A DNA stretch of 64,000 nucleotides from assembly GCA_027532825.1 (NCBI GenBank), contig JAPZTL010000008.1, positions 124,001-188,000 on the forward strand, given 5' to 3'. Source of the stretch: Silanimonas sp021297925. GTDB lineage: Bacteria > Pseudomonadota > Gammaproteobacteria > Xanthomonadales > Xanthomonadaceae. A model generated the notes under the pieces. The model had not been told where the DNA came from. It saw nothing but the letters and a program-made list of their open reading frames with translations, and made no database searches. Shown piece by piece: positions 25,285 to 34,018 of this stretch. Within the stretch, counting starts at the first letter, position 1; each line of letters begins with the position of its first letter. The position numbers and the translations under genes were made by a program.

Positions 25285-25472
25285 CGTCCTCCGCCGTGCC
25301 GATGCGTGCGCAACGACCTTGATCCCGAGGATCAAGTGGGAATGCCGTCATCGACTTCAGGCTTTCCGCGGCAGGGCGGACATGCACACCGGCGATGAAG
25401 CGGGATTCCCGGGCCGTTTTTATGGGTCAAGGCGAAATGTTGGCGCACGCTGTCGGGCACAGCAGAGGACGC
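25285..25472 (-). ncRNA. ssrS: 6S RNA
   Basis: About 188 bases between zapA and fau, the standard place. The ends form a long closing stem: GTCCTC (5') pairs with GAGGAC (3'), TGCTGTGCC with GGCACGGCG, and GCGTGCG with CGCACGC. Inside is a hairpin CTTGATCC/GGATCAAG near the 3' side, like that of E. coli 6S. The fold mimics an open promoter and binds sigma-70 RNA polymerase. A TATACT box lies just upstream. Ends are estimated to within a few bases. Confidence 0.88.
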
Positions 25473-25478
25473 CGGACC

Positions 25479-25484
25479 AGTATA
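25479..25484 (-). promoter_or_regulatory. -10 box of the 6S RNA gene
   Basis: TATACT on the minus strand, 6-8 bases before the predicted 6S 5' end. No clear -35. Confidence 0.6.
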
Positions 25485-25525
25485 GCCGCGGGATGGTGTC
25501 GTCGCGGCGTGCTCGCCGTCGCCGT

Positions 25526-25825
25526 TCAGCGCACCGGCTGCGTGGCGAGGAGGGCCTCGACCTTCCGGTTCAGGTCCGCGATGCCGCGGCTCAGTTCGCC
25601 GTCGCGGCCTTCGAATTCGCGGCGGAAGCTGTTGACCTCGGCCGCGAGGTTCAGGGCGGCGATGATGGCGATGCGGTCGAACGCCGCCATGCGGTTGTCG
25701 CCGCGGATGCCGCGCATGCGGGCGTCCAGCAGCTGCGCCGCCGCCTGCAGGGCATCGCGCTCCTCCGGCTTGCAGCCGATGGCGAACTCGCGGTCGAGGA
25801 TGCGGATCGAAACGCCTTCGCTCAC
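25526..25825 (-). CDS. zapA: Cell division protein ZapA
   Basis: A 99-residue protein that bundles FtsZ filaments at the division site. N-terminal beta-sheet domain (VSIRILDREFAIGCKPEERDAL) followed by a coiled-coil helix. It overlaps the preceding coiled-coil gene by 4 bases and lies upstream of the 6S RNA gene. Confidence 0.93.
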   Translation of the reverse strand: MSEGVSIRILDREFAIGCKPEERDALQAAAQLLDARMRGIRGDNRMAAFDRIAIIAALNLAAEVNSFRREFEGRDGELSRGIADLNRKVEALLATQPVR

Positions 25826-26046
25826 GGCTTGGCCTCCAGGGACTTGAGGCGCTGGATCATCACCTCGACGCGGCTGCGCGCCTGTTCATTGCGCGACAGC
25901 AGCTGGGCGCGCTCGTCGGCGAGCTGCGCCTGCGCGTCGCGCAGCCGGGCATTCTCGTCGAGCAGGCGATGGACGAGCGCGGACAGGGCGTCGATGCGGG
26001 CGCCGAGGCGGGCCAGCTCGTCGCGAGGATCAGGGGGGGTGGACAT
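25822..26046 (-). CDS. ZapB-like coiled-coil protein (TIGR02449 type)
   Basis: A 74-residue protein that is almost entirely one amphipathic coiled coil (residues 8-70, heptads rich in L, R, E). Size and position directly before zapA match the TIGR02449 family. A role in Z-ring organisation together with ZapA is inferred from this linkage. Confidence 0.8.
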   Translation of the reverse strand: MSTPPDPRDELARLGARIDALSALVHRLLDENARLRDAQAQLADERAQLLSRNEQARSRVEVMIQRLKSLEAKP

Positions 26047-26061
26047 CGATGGACTCCGGGA

Positions 26062-28317
26062 TCAGGCGGTGGCCGGGGCGCGGGGCGCGCCCTGCCGGCC
26101 TCGGATGAAGGCGAGCGCGCGAGCGGGCTCGAGCGGCGGCGAGAGCCAGTAGCCTTGGATCTCGTCGCAGCCTTGGCCCCGAAGGTAGCCCAACTGCGCG
26201 TCCGTCTCGACCCCCTCGGCGACGACATGCAGGCCCAGGGAGTGCGCCATCGTGATCACCGTGGCGGTGATCGCCTTGTCGTCCGGGTCGTCGGTGAGGT
26301 CGCCGATGAACTCCTTGTCGATCTTGATCGTGTCGATCGGCAGGCGCTTCAGGTACACCAGCGACGAATAGCCCGTGCCGAAGTCGTCGATCGCGACGCG
26401 GACGCCGACCCGGCGCAGGTCGTGGAGCACCGCGAGGGCCTGCTCGGCGTTCTGCATCACCATGGTCTCGGTCACCTCGAGCTCGATCCGGCCGGGCGGC
26501 ACGCCGGTCTCGGCGAGGATCGAGGCGACCTGGTCGGCCAGCGGCGCGCGCAGCAACTGCAGCACGGAGACGTTGATGCTGCAGGACAGATCGGCCATGC
26601 CCTCGTCGTGCCAGCCTCGAAGGGTGCGGCAGGCCTCGCGAAGCACCCATTCGCCGATGCCGAGGATGAGGCCGCTCTCCTCCGCCAGCGGGATGAACTG
26701 GGCCGGGCCGATCTCGCCGAGTTCGGCCGAGCGCCAGCGGAGCAGCGCTTCCACGCCGACCACGCGGTCGTTCCGGAGGCTCAGGCGCGGTTGGAACACC
26801 AGCCGGAACTCGTCCTGCGCCAGCGCCCGGCGCAACGCGGCGAGCAGGGTGGCGCGACGCCGGGCTTCGGCGTCCATGGCCTCGTTGTAGACCTCGACCG
26901 TGTTCCGGCCCCGCGCCTTGGCTTGGTACATCGCGGTGTCGGCGTACTTGAGCAGGTCGGTCGGGACCATCGCGTGATCGGGATACAGGCTGATCCCGAT
27001 CGAGGGCGTGATGGCGACATGGTGGCGCTCGTCGACTTCCAGTGCCGTCGCAAAACCGGACAGGATGGTGCGTGCCAGCGCAAGGGCCGCCGCGCCGTCG
27101 GGCAGGTCCTCGACCACGACGGTGAATTCGTCGCCCCCGAGCCGCGCCACCGTGTCGGTCGGGCCCACGGAGGCCTGCAACCTCGCGGCGGCGGCCTTGA
27201 GCATCCGGTCGCCGGCGGCGTGGCCCAGCGAATCGTTGATCTCCTTGAAGTGGTCGAGGTCGATGAACAGCACCGCCACCCGGCTGCCCTGGCGGCGCGC
27301 GCGGATGATCGCCCGGGAGAGGCGCTCCGAAAGCAGGCTGCGGTTCGGCAGGCCCGTCAGCGTGTCGTAGCTCGCCAGGTAGCGCAGTTCCTGCTCCGCG
27401 CGCTTTTTCTGCGTGATGTCGTCCACCACGGCGACGAAGTGCGTCCGCAGGCCGTTGGCGTCGGTCACCTCGGACAACTCGATCCAGCCGAGGAACTCGC
27501 TGCCGTCCTTCCGGCGCTGCCACATCTCGCCCGACCAGTGGCCGGCATGGGCCAGGATGCCGCGGATCCGCTGGTAGAACTCGGCATTGTGCTGGCTGGA
27601 GTCCAGCACGCTCGAGGGCTGGCCCAAGGCTTCGGAGGCGGCCCAGCCGGTGACCCGTTCGAACGCGGCGTTCACGGCGACGAAGCGGAATTCCGGGTCG
27701 ACCACCGACACGGCTTCGTTCATGTTGCGGAACACTTCGACCGCGACGCGTGCTTCGCGCTCGGCGGCGCGCAGGGCGTGGACATCGCGCGTGGTGCCGG
27801 CGAGACGGACCAGCGCGCCGGCGGCGTCGCGTTCGACCACGCGGCCGCGTGCGCGGACCCAGCGCCATCCCCCATCGCCGTCGCGGATGCGGTGCTCGGA
27901 GTCGAACCATTCCGTGTCGCCGTTGGCGTGGCGTTCGACGTGCTGCCGGAGCCGCGCCATGTCGTCGGGATGGACGAAGGGGTCGCGCCACGCGTTGATG
28001 GCGATGTCGGCGGGTGCCATCGGGCCGGCGAGCGACTGGATGCCCTGAAGACGCAGGTTGCCGCTGCGGACATCGAGTTCCCAGTAGGCGTCGCCGCTGC
28101 TCGCGAGCACGAGGTCGACCTGCTGCTTGAGCTTGCGGGCCTGTGCGACGCGCGCCTGCTCGTCGAGCGCACGTCGGCGCGCGGCCCGGGCCCATGCCAC
28201 GAGGACGACCACGAGGGCCGACGCCAGCACGCTGGCCACGAACCACGCCATCCCCGGGCCGGCCCCGGCGAACAGCGCGCTGGCGGACGTGGCGGCTTCG
28301 GCCGGACTGCTCAGCAT
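26062..28317 (-). CDS. Membrane PAS-PAS-GGDEF-EAL c-di-GMP signalling protein
   Basis: A 751-residue protein: one membrane segment (about 22-45), two PAS/PAC domains (about 66-180 and 190-305), GGDEF (about 310-470) and EAL (about 480-740). The cyclase site is intact (GGDEF at 394-398), and so are the phosphodiesterase residues (EALLRW, EVTETM, DDFGTGYSSL, KIDKEFI, AEGVET). Which activity dominates cannot be told. Start at an ATG just before the hydrophobic segment; a GTG 3 bases upstream is equally placed. It is the only c-di-GMP enzyme in the window and may feed the Clp regulator. Confidence 0.92.
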   Translation of the reverse strand: MLSSPAEAATSASALFAGAGPGMAWFVASVLASALVVVLVAWARAARRRALDEQARVAQARKLKQQVDLVLASSGDAYWELDVRSGNLRLQGIQSLAGPMAPADIAINAWRDPFVHPDDMARLRQHVERHANGDTEWFDSEHRIRDGDGGWRWVRARGRVVERDAAGALVRLAGTTRDVHALRAAEREARVAVEVFRNMNEAVSVVDPEFRFVAVNAAFERVTGWAASEALGQPSSVLDSSQHNAEFYQRIRGILAHAGHWSGEMWQRRKDGSEFLGWIELSEVTDANGLRTHFVAVVDDITQKKRAEQELRYLASYDTLTGLPNRSLLSERLSRAIIRARRQGSRVAVLFIDLDHFKEINDSLGHAAGDRMLKAAAARLQASVGPTDTVARLGGDEFTVVVEDLPDGAAALALARTILSGFATALEVDERHHVAITPSIGISLYPDHAMVPTDLLKYADTAMYQAKARGRNTVEVYNEAMDAEARRRATLLAALRRALAQDEFRLVFQPRLSLRNDRVVGVEALLRWRSAELGEIGPAQFIPLAEESGLILGIGEWVLREACRTLRGWHDEGMADLSCSINVSVLQLLRAPLADQVASILAETGVPPGRIELEVTETMVMQNAEQALAVLHDLRRVGVRVAIDDFGTGYSSLVYLKRLPIDTIKIDKEFIGDLTDDPDDKAITATVITMAHSLGLHVVAEGVETDAQLGYLRGQGCDEIQGYWLSPPLEPARALAFIRGRQGAPRAPATA

Positions 28318-28396
28318 CACGCCAGGATCTCCAGCACGCCCACGGGGTGACAGTGTACGCAGCCCGCGTCCGCGGCTCCAAGCCGTCCACGGCTGA

Positions 28397-28402
28397 TAGA
28401 CT
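28397..28402 (+). promoter_or_regulatory. Probable -10 box of the UPF0149-pepP operon
   Basis: TAGACT 30 bases before the GTG start at 28433; no clear -35. Confidence 0.45.
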
Positions 28403-28432
28403 GGCCCGGATTCCGCGCCACCGGGCTTCACC

Positions 28433-28972
28433 GTGCCTGACTCCCTGCCCGCTTACGCCGACGTCGCCGCGCAGATCGATGCGCTGGCACTTTCCGTCGA
28501 CCCTTCCGAACTCCACGGCTCGCTCTGCGCCCTGCGCTGCGGCGACGCGCGTCGCGCCAACTGGCTCGCCGAGGCCATGGCCGACGACAGCCTGCCGCCG
28601 CCGCCGTCCGGCTCCGCGCTCGCGGCCCTCGATGCGGCGACCGTCGCGCAGCTCGGGGAGGGCGACTTCGGATTGGAACTGCTGCTCCCGGACCCGGACG
28701 CGCCGGTAAGCGAGCGCGGCGAGGGCCTCGTGGCCTGGTGCCGGGGGTTCCTGGGCGGCGTGGGGCTCGCCGGCATCGAGGCCTCGCTCGGCGAAGAGGC
28801 GCGCGAAGCGCTGGGCGACGTCGCGCGCATCGCCGAATCCGATGTCAGCTACGAGGATCCGGAAGCCGACGAAGAGGCCCTCGCGGAGCTCGAGGAGTTC
28901 GTCCGTGTCGCCGCGCTGCTGGTGCACGGCGACTGCCTCGCCGCGGCGCAGGGTCGCCGGAGGCTGCATTGA
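28433..28972 (+). CDS. UPF0149 (YgfB-family) protein
   Basis: A 179-residue all-helical acidic protein of the YgfB family, with the conserved ELHGSLCALRCGD at the N-terminus and WCRGFLGGVGLAG in the middle, and an acidic C-terminal part. In Pseudomonas a YgfB member affects beta-lactamase expression; the general role is unclear. It starts at GTG and shares TGATG with pepP, the usual neighbour. Confidence 0.9.
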   Translation: MPDSLPAYADVAAQIDALALSVDPSELHGSLCALRCGDARRANWLAEAMADDSLPPPPSGSALAALDAATVAQLGEGDFGLELLLPDPDAPVSERGEGLVAWCRGFLGGVGLAGIEASLGEEAREALGDVARIAESDVSYEDPEADEEALAELEEFVRVAALLVHGDCLAAAQGRRRLH

Positions 28973-30318
28973 TGGCCCCGCGGGCCGCCGCAGGGCCGGG
29001 ACGCGCCCCGGCGCCGATTCCCGCCGCCGAGTACCAGCATCGCCGTCGCGCCCTCGTCGAACTCGCCGGCGACGACGCGATCCTGGTGCTGCCGGCGGCG
29101 CCCGAGCGCATCCGGAGCCATGACACGCACCACCCGTACCGGCAGGACTCCGACTTCTGGTACCTGACGGGCTTCCCGGAACCGGAAGCCGTGCTGGTGC
29201 TCGTGCCGGGCCGGCCTCACGGCGAGACGCTGCTGTTCTGCCGCGAGCGCCACCCCGAGCGCGAGCTCTGGGACGGGCCGCGTGCCGGCCCGGAGGGTGC
29301 CGTCGACCGCTTCGGGATCGACGATGCCTACCCGATCGACGACATCGACGAGATCCTGCCGGGCCTGCTCGAGGGCCGGTCCCGCGTGTACTACCACTTC
29401 GGGCGCGACAAGGACTTCGACCTCAAGCTGATCGGATGGGTGAACCGCGTCCGCGCGCAGGTCCGGCAGGGCGCCGAGCCGCCGCACGAGTTCCTCGAGC
29501 TCGGCCACCTGCTCCACGAGCTCCGCCTGGCGAAGTCGCCGGCCGAACTGCGGCAGCTGCGGCATGCCGCCGCGATCGCCGCGGAGGCCCAGAAGGCCGC
29601 CATGCGCGCCACCCGCCCCGGCGGACACGAGTACGAGGTCGAGGCCGCACTGTGGTCGGTCTGGCGCCACCACGACGCCGTCGCCGCCTACACCCCGATC
29701 GTCGGCGCCGGCCCGAACGCCTGCGTGTTGCACTACGTGGCCAACAACGCGCCGCTGCGCGACGGCGACCTGCTGCTGTGCGACGCCGGGGCCGAGTACC
29801 GCGGCTACGCCAGCGACATCACCCGCAGCTGGCCGGTCAACGGCCGCTTCTCGAAGGAGCAGCGGGCACTCTACGAACTCGTCCTCGCCGCGCAGGCGGC
29901 GGCGATCGACGAGGCCCGTCCCGGCCGGCCCTACGCCGCCGTCCACGACGCCGCCGTCCGCGTGCTGTCCGAGGGCCTGCTCTCGCTCGGGCTGCTCAAG
30001 GGCAGCCTGCGCAAGGTGCTCGAGGCCGAGGCGTACAAGGCGTTCTACATGCACAAGACCGGCCACTGGATCGGCCTCGACGTGCACGATGTCGGCGACT
30101 ACAAGGTCGCCGGCGAGTCCCGCGTCCTCGAGGCCGGCATGGTCTTCACCGTCGAGCCGGGCCTCTACGTCGCGCCGTCGGCCGACGTTCCCGCGAAGTG
30201 GCGCGGCATCGGCATCCGGATCGAGGACGAGGTGCTGGTGGCGCCGGGCGGCCCGGAAGTCCTGACCGCGGCGGTGCCGAAGGCGCCGGATGCGGTCGAG
30301 GCGTGGATGGCGGGGTAG
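28972..30318 (+). CDS. pepP: Xaa-Pro aminopeptidase (aminopeptidase P)
   Basis: A 448-residue metallopeptidase that removes an N-terminal residue preceding proline. The N-terminal domain has HPYRQDSDFWYLTGF. The C-terminal pita-bread domain keeps all metal ligands: Asp in LLCDAGAEY, Asp in ASDITRSWP, His in MHKTGHWIGLDVHD, Glu in VFTVEPGLY and Glu in IRIEDEVLV. In many gammaproteobacteria ubiH follows pepP; here a small secreted protein follows instead. Confidence 0.96.
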   Translation: MAPRAAAGPGRAPAPIPAAEYQHRRRALVELAGDDAILVLPAAPERIRSHDTHHPYRQDSDFWYLTGFPEPEAVLVLVPGRPHGETLLFCRERHPERELWDGPRAGPEGAVDRFGIDDAYPIDDIDEILPGLLEGRSRVYYHFGRDKDFDLKLIGWVNRVRAQVRQGAEPPHEFLELGHLLHELRLAKSPAELRQLRHAAAIAAEAQKAAMRATRPGGHEYEVEAALWSVWRHHDAVAAYTPIVGAGPNACVLHYVANNAPLRDGDLLLCDAGAEYRGYASDITRSWPVNGRFSKEQRALYELVLAAQAAAIDEARPGRPYAAVHDAAVRVLSEGLLSLGLLKGSLRKVLEAEAYKAFYMHKTGHWIGLDVHDVGDYKVAGESRVLEAGMVFTVEPGLYVAPSADVPAKWRGIGIRIEDEVLVAPGGPEVLTAAVPKAPDAVEAWMAG

Positions 30319-30321
30319 ACT
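30316..30321 (+). promoter_or_regulatory. Probable -10 box of the small secreted protein at 30354
   Basis: TAGACT overlapping the pepP stop, giving a leader of about 26 bases that contains a GGAG ribosome site. Confidence 0.4.
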
Positions 30322-30353
30322 CGGAGTTTGCCTCGACTGGCCCTGGAGCCCCG

Positions 30354-30812
30354 ATGATGCGTCTGCTGTCCGCCCCCTTCCTCATGATCGCCCTGTTCCT
30401 CGCCCCGCTCGCAGTGGCGGCCGACGCGGCGCCCCCGGCCAGCGTCGCCGAGGCGAAGGCCGCCCAGATCGAGCTGGCGTCGCGCCTGCGCTCCAGCGAT
30501 TACCGCCACGTCAACGCCCGCCACCGCCAGCGCATCGCCAGCCTGCAGGAAGAGATCGCAACCCTGCCCGACGCGGGCGCTGACGCCGACCTCTCGCGGG
30601 CCCAGGACCTGTCGGCGGCGATCGACGGGGTGCTGGCCGATGCGGAGTTGGACCGCGAGGTCTGCACGCGCGAGAAGTCGACCGGCAGCAACCGCGTGAC
30701 CCGCGTCTGCCGCACGAAGCGCCAGATCGCCGAACAGCAGCGGGCGGTGCGCGACAACGGCCCGCTGCGGTCGGCCAGTGGTTGCGGCATGGAGACCTGT
30801 CCCGGCGGTTGA
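30354..30812 (+). CDS. Small secreted protein with CxxxxxTGSxxxxxVC motif
   Basis: A 152-residue protein: signal peptide (1-23), a helical region (30-100), then CTREKSTGSNRVTRVCRTKRQ followed by a basic helix and the C-terminal CGMETC. The C...TGS...VC pattern recurs in many small periplasmic proteins of proteobacteria that have no assigned function. Two ATGs in a row at the start; GGAG is 5 bases before the first. A strong terminator follows. Confidence 0.78.
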   Translation: MMRLLSAPFLMIALFLAPLAVAADAAPPASVAEAKAAQIELASRLRSSDYRHVNARHRQRIASLQEEIATLPDAGADADLSRAQDLSAAIDGVLADAELDREVCTREKSTGSNRVTRVCRTKRQIAEQQRAVRDNGPLRSASGCGMETCPGG

Positions 30813-30840
30813 TCCGCTGGCGGGGCCTGCGAGGGATCGG

Positions 30841-30870
30841 GGGGGCGGCCCGCGGGTCGCCCCCGTCGTT
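30841..30870 (+). terminator. Terminator between the secreted protein and holC
   Basis: A GC-rich hairpin (30841-30864, arms GGGGGCG...CGCCCCC with one G-T pair) followed by GTCGTTT. It lies between convergent genes. Confidence 0.7.
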
Positions 30871-31299
30871 TCACATGTCGTGTTTGTTCAGCGCCAGGCC
30901 GCGGGCCTGGTACTGGCGCCAGCGCTCCCGCAGCGGCGCGCGCGCGACCGGGTCGGGCGGTACGACTTCGAGCACGCGCTCGAAGCCCTCGGCCACGGCC
31001 TCGGCGCGGAGGTTGATGACCATCGGCCGCATCGCGGCATCGACGCCGGGTGGCACGAGCAGCACCGGAACGTCGGCGTCGTCCTCATCGATCCCGGCGA
31101 GCTGGTGCTCGATGAAGCTGTCCTCCTCGAACGACCACAGCAGGTCGTCGAGTTCCTCGGCTTGCGCCTGCGAGGCGCACATCACCAGCGTGGCCTTGCC
31201 GGTGCCGTGGCAGCGCTTGGCGAGTTCGCAGACGAGCAGCAGGGGCTGCTCGCGGAAGCGAGGTTTGTCGACGAGGTAGAAATCGGCGCGCGCGCTCAT
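30871..31299 (-). CDS. holC: DNA polymerase III chi subunit
   Basis: A 142-residue clamp-loader accessory protein that links polymerase III to single-strand-binding protein. Seen: ADFYLVDKPRF at the N-terminus, LVCELAKRCHGTGKATLVMC, and WSFEEDSFIEHQLAG. It lies immediately downstream of pepA, the arrangement known from E. coli. Confidence 0.93.
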   Translation of the reverse strand: MSARADFYLVDKPRFREQPLLLVCELAKRCHGTGKATLVMCASQAQAEELDDLLWSFEEDSFIEHQLAGIDEDDADVPVLLVPPGVDAAMRPMVINLRAEAVAEGFERVLEVVPPDPVARAPLRERWRQYQARGLALNKHDM

Positions 31300-31336
31300 C
31301 GGCGTGCGCCCCGCGCGGTGGCGGGGCGCGTCACGC

Positions 31337-32809
31337 TCAGGCAGCCTTGGCCTGGTCGATCAGCCAGCGGGTCAGCAGGCCGACCGGACGGCCGGTGGCC
31401 ATGCCCTTGCGGCCTTCGTCGGACGAGGAGCCGGCGATGTCGAGGTGCGCCCAACGCTGGCCTTCCGCGAAGCGCGAGAGGAAGCAGGCCGCGGTGATCG
31501 AGCCGGCGGCCTTGCCGCCGATGTTGTAGACGTCGGCGTAGATCGAGTCGAGCTGCGACTGGTAGTCCTCCCAGATCGGCAGGCGCCAGGCGCGATCGTG
31601 CGCGTACTCGCCGGCGGCGAGCAGCTCGCCCGCGAGGTCGTCGTGGTGCGACATCAGGCCGGTGGCGTGCTTGCCCAGCGCGATGATCACCGCGCCCGTC
31701 AGCGTGGCGACGTCGACCAGGGCCTTCGGCTCGAAGCGCTGCGCGTAGGTCAGCGCGTCGCAGAGGATCAGGCGGCCTTCGGCGTCGGTGTTGCCGACTT
31801 CGATGGTCTTGCCGCTCATCGAGGTGAGCACGTCGGACGGGCGGTAGGCGTTGCCGTCCGGCATGTTCTCGACCGCAGCGGCGATCGCGATGACGTTGAT
31901 CGGCAGCTGGAGCTTGGCGACGGTGAGGAAGCTGCCCAGCACGCTGGCGGCGCCGAGCATGTCGAACTTCATCTCCTCGATGCCGCCCTGCACCTTGAGG
32001 TTGATGCCGCCGGTGTCGAAGGTGATGCCCTTGCCGACCAGCACGTGCGGCTTGGCGTCGCCACCGCCGTTCCACTTCAGCACGATCACCTTCGGGCGGT
32101 TGTGCGAGCCGCGGCCGACGGCCAGCAGCGAGCCCATGCCCAGCGCCTCGAGCTCGGCCTCTTCCAGCACCTCGACCTGCACGCCGGCGTTCTCGGCGGC
32201 GATCTTCCGCGCGGTGTCCGCGAGGTAGGCGGGGTTGCAGATGTTCGGCGGCAGGTGGCCGAGTTCGCGGGCCAGCTCGACGCCGGCGGCGATGGCGCGG
32301 CCGCGGGACAGCGCGTCGGCATCCGCGCCCTGGACGGAGACGCGGGCGAGGTCCGGCGCCGGACCGGCCTTGCGGGTCGCGGTGTAGCGATAGGCGGCAT
32401 GGTCGGCGGCGACCACGGCCTGTTCGATCGCAAAGGCGGCGTCGCGGCCCTGGACCGGCAGCTCGGAAAGCGTCAACAACGCGTGCTTGGCCGGAAGGTT
32501 CTTCAGCGCCCGGACGGCGTCGCCGACCGCCTTCTGGTAGGCCGCGGCGGTCAGCTTGCCCGCGTCGCCGAGGCCGACGGCCAAGACGCGCGGCGCCGTG
32601 ACGCCGGGCAGGTCGGCCAGCAGCATCGTCCGACCGGCCTTGCCCGACAGGTCGCCGCGTGCGTGCAGGGCCGACAGGCGTCCACCGCTGGCGGCATCCA
32701 CGGCCGCGGCGGACGGCGCCAGCGTGCCGTCGGCGTACAGGCCGACCACGACGGCGTCGGCGGCAGCGCCGGCGGGCGCGGACTGGTTCAGGTCGAATTC
32801 GAGTGCCAT
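31337..32809 (-). CDS. pepA: Leucyl aminopeptidase (PepA)
   Basis: A 490-residue M17 dinuclear-metal aminopeptidase. The catalytic C-terminal domain has VGKGITFDTGGINLK (metal Lys and Asp), MKFDMLGAASVLG and NTDAEGRLIL (metal Asp and Glu, catalytic Arg), close to the family signature. E. coli PepA also binds DNA in Xer recombination and carAB control; whether this one does is unknown, though xerD is 3 kb away. It is divergent from lptF. Confidence 0.95.
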   Translation of the reverse strand: MALEFDLNQSAPAGAAADAVVVGLYADGTLAPSAAAVDAASGGRLSALHARGDLSGKAGRTMLLADLPGVTAPRVLAVGLGDAGKLTAAAYQKAVGDAVRALKNLPAKHALLTLSELPVQGRDAAFAIEQAVVAADHAAYRYTATRKAGPAPDLARVSVQGADADALSRGRAIAAGVELARELGHLPPNICNPAYLADTARKIAAENAGVQVEVLEEAELEALGMGSLLAVGRGSHNRPKVIVLKWNGGGDAKPHVLVGKGITFDTGGINLKVQGGIEEMKFDMLGAASVLGSFLTVAKLQLPINVIAIAAAVENMPDGNAYRPSDVLTSMSGKTIEVGNTDAEGRLILCDALTYAQRFEPKALVDVATLTGAVIIALGKHATGLMSHHDDLAGELLAAGEYAHDRAWRLPIWEDYQSQLDSIYADVYNIGGKAAGSITAACFLSRFAEGQRWAHLDIAGSSSDEGRKGMATGRPVGLLTRWLIDQAKAA

Positions 32810-32822
32810 CGCGGGATTTCCG

Positions 32823-32828
32823 TAGAAT
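32823..32828 (+). promoter_or_regulatory. Possible -10 box of lptF-lptG
   Basis: TAGAAT in the pepA-lptF divergent region; it would give a leader of about 95 bases. Confidence 0.35.
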
Positions 32829-32929
32829 GCGGCGCCTTGCGGCCTGGTCGGGCAAGCCCCGCGCCAAGTATCGGTCGCGGGGCCGTCCGGAAGGGGCGCG
32901 AGTGTAATCGATCCCGTGCGAGGACCGCC

Positions 32930-34018
32930 TTGACGACCCTTCAGCGCTACCTCGTCCGACAGCTCGCCAGCGGCGTCGCGGCGAGCGTCGTGGTGCTGCT
33001 GCTGGTCAGCCTCGGCGGCGTGTTCGCCGACCTCGTCTCGGAGATCGCGCGCGGTCGCATCCCCGCCCCCCTGCTGTTTTCTCAGCTCGGCCTGCGCGTG
33101 GTCGTGTTCCTGCCGATGGTGCTGCCGCTGGGGCTGTTCGTCGGCCTGATCCTCGCCATCGGCCGGCTCTACCGCGACAGCGAGATGGCCGTGCTCGCGG
33201 CCCTGGGGCAGGGGCCGCGGCAGCTGCTCGGGCCGCTGCTGGTCGTCGGCCTGCCGGTGGTCGGCATCGTCGCGCTCCTGTCGCTCTGGGGGGGGCCGTT
33301 GGCCGAGCGCGTCGCGCGCCAGGCCATCGACGACGCGAACCGGAGTTTCCTCGTCGCCGGGCTCGACGCCGGGCGCTTCGTCGAGCTGCCGGGAGGCCGT
33401 GGCGTCGTGTTCGTCGGCGAACTCTCCCCGGACGGCCGGCGGTTCCGTCGCCTGTTCGTGCAGCTCGAGCGTCAGGGCCGTATCGACGTGATCACGGCGG
33501 TCGAGGGCGAAATGTTCGTCGAGTCCGGGGGCCGCTACCTGCGTCTCCGCGACGGCTTCCGCGCCGAGGGCCAGCCCGGTCGCGCCGACTTCCGGCTGCA
33601 GCGCTTCGAGATCAACGAGATCCGCCTGCCCGACCCGGAGAGCAGCAACCGCGATCCGCTCGCCGGCCGGCCGACGACGGCCCTGGTCGGGCCACGGGCG
33701 ACCCCCCGGGCGCGCGCGGAGTTCCATTACCGGCTGGGCGTGCCGCTGTTCGCCCTTGCGCTGGTGCTGCTGGCGCTGCCGCTGGCGCAGTCGCCGCCGC
33801 GACAGGCGCGCTACGGCCGCCTGATCATCGCGGTGCTCGCCTACGTGCTGGGCATGAACCTTCTCGTGCTGGGCAAGGCGTGGCTGGGGGCCGGCCAACT
33901 GCCGCCGGCGATCGGCCTTTGGTGGCTGCATGTGCCGGTCTTCGCCGTGGCGGCCATCGCCATCGCCCGCGAGGGACGCCTGCCCGCTCCCCGCCCGCCG
34001 CAGGCGGTCGCGCCGTGA
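32930..34018 (+). CDS. lptF: LPS export ABC transporter permease LptF
   Basis: A 362-residue inner-membrane permease of the LptB2FG machine that extracts lipopolysaccharide from the membrane. Three N-terminal and three C-terminal membrane segments flank a periplasmic jellyroll domain (about 130-260). MVLPLGLFVGLILAIGRLYRDSEM is the conserved coupling region. No ATG suits; I chose TTG at 32930 with AGGA 5 bases upstream. Its stop overlaps the lptG start (GTGA). Confidence 0.92.
   Translation: MTTLQRYLVRQLASGVAASVVVLLLVSLGGVFADLVSEIARGRIPAPLLFSQLGLRVVVFLPMVLPLGLFVGLILAIGRLYRDSEMAVLAALGQGPRQLLGPLLVVGLPVVGIVALLSLWGGPLAERVARQAIDDANRSFLVAGLDAGRFVELPGGRGVVFVGELSPDGRRFRRLFVQLERQGRIDVITAVEGEMFVESGGRYLRLRDGFRAEGQPGRADFRLQRFEINEIRLPDPESSNRDPLAGRPTTALVGPRATPRARAEFHYRLGVPLFALALVLLALPLAQSPPRQARYGRLIIAVLAYVLGMNLLVLGKAWLGAGQLPPAIGLWWLHVPVFAVAAIAIAREGRLPAPRPPQAVAP

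Noticed and set aside
25969..28969. Long open frames on both strands across the GGDEF-EAL gene (for example 979 codons on the minus strand)
   Set aside because: Only the frame carrying PAS, GGDEF and EAL motifs makes sense; the others are Arg/Gly/Pro-rich shadows.
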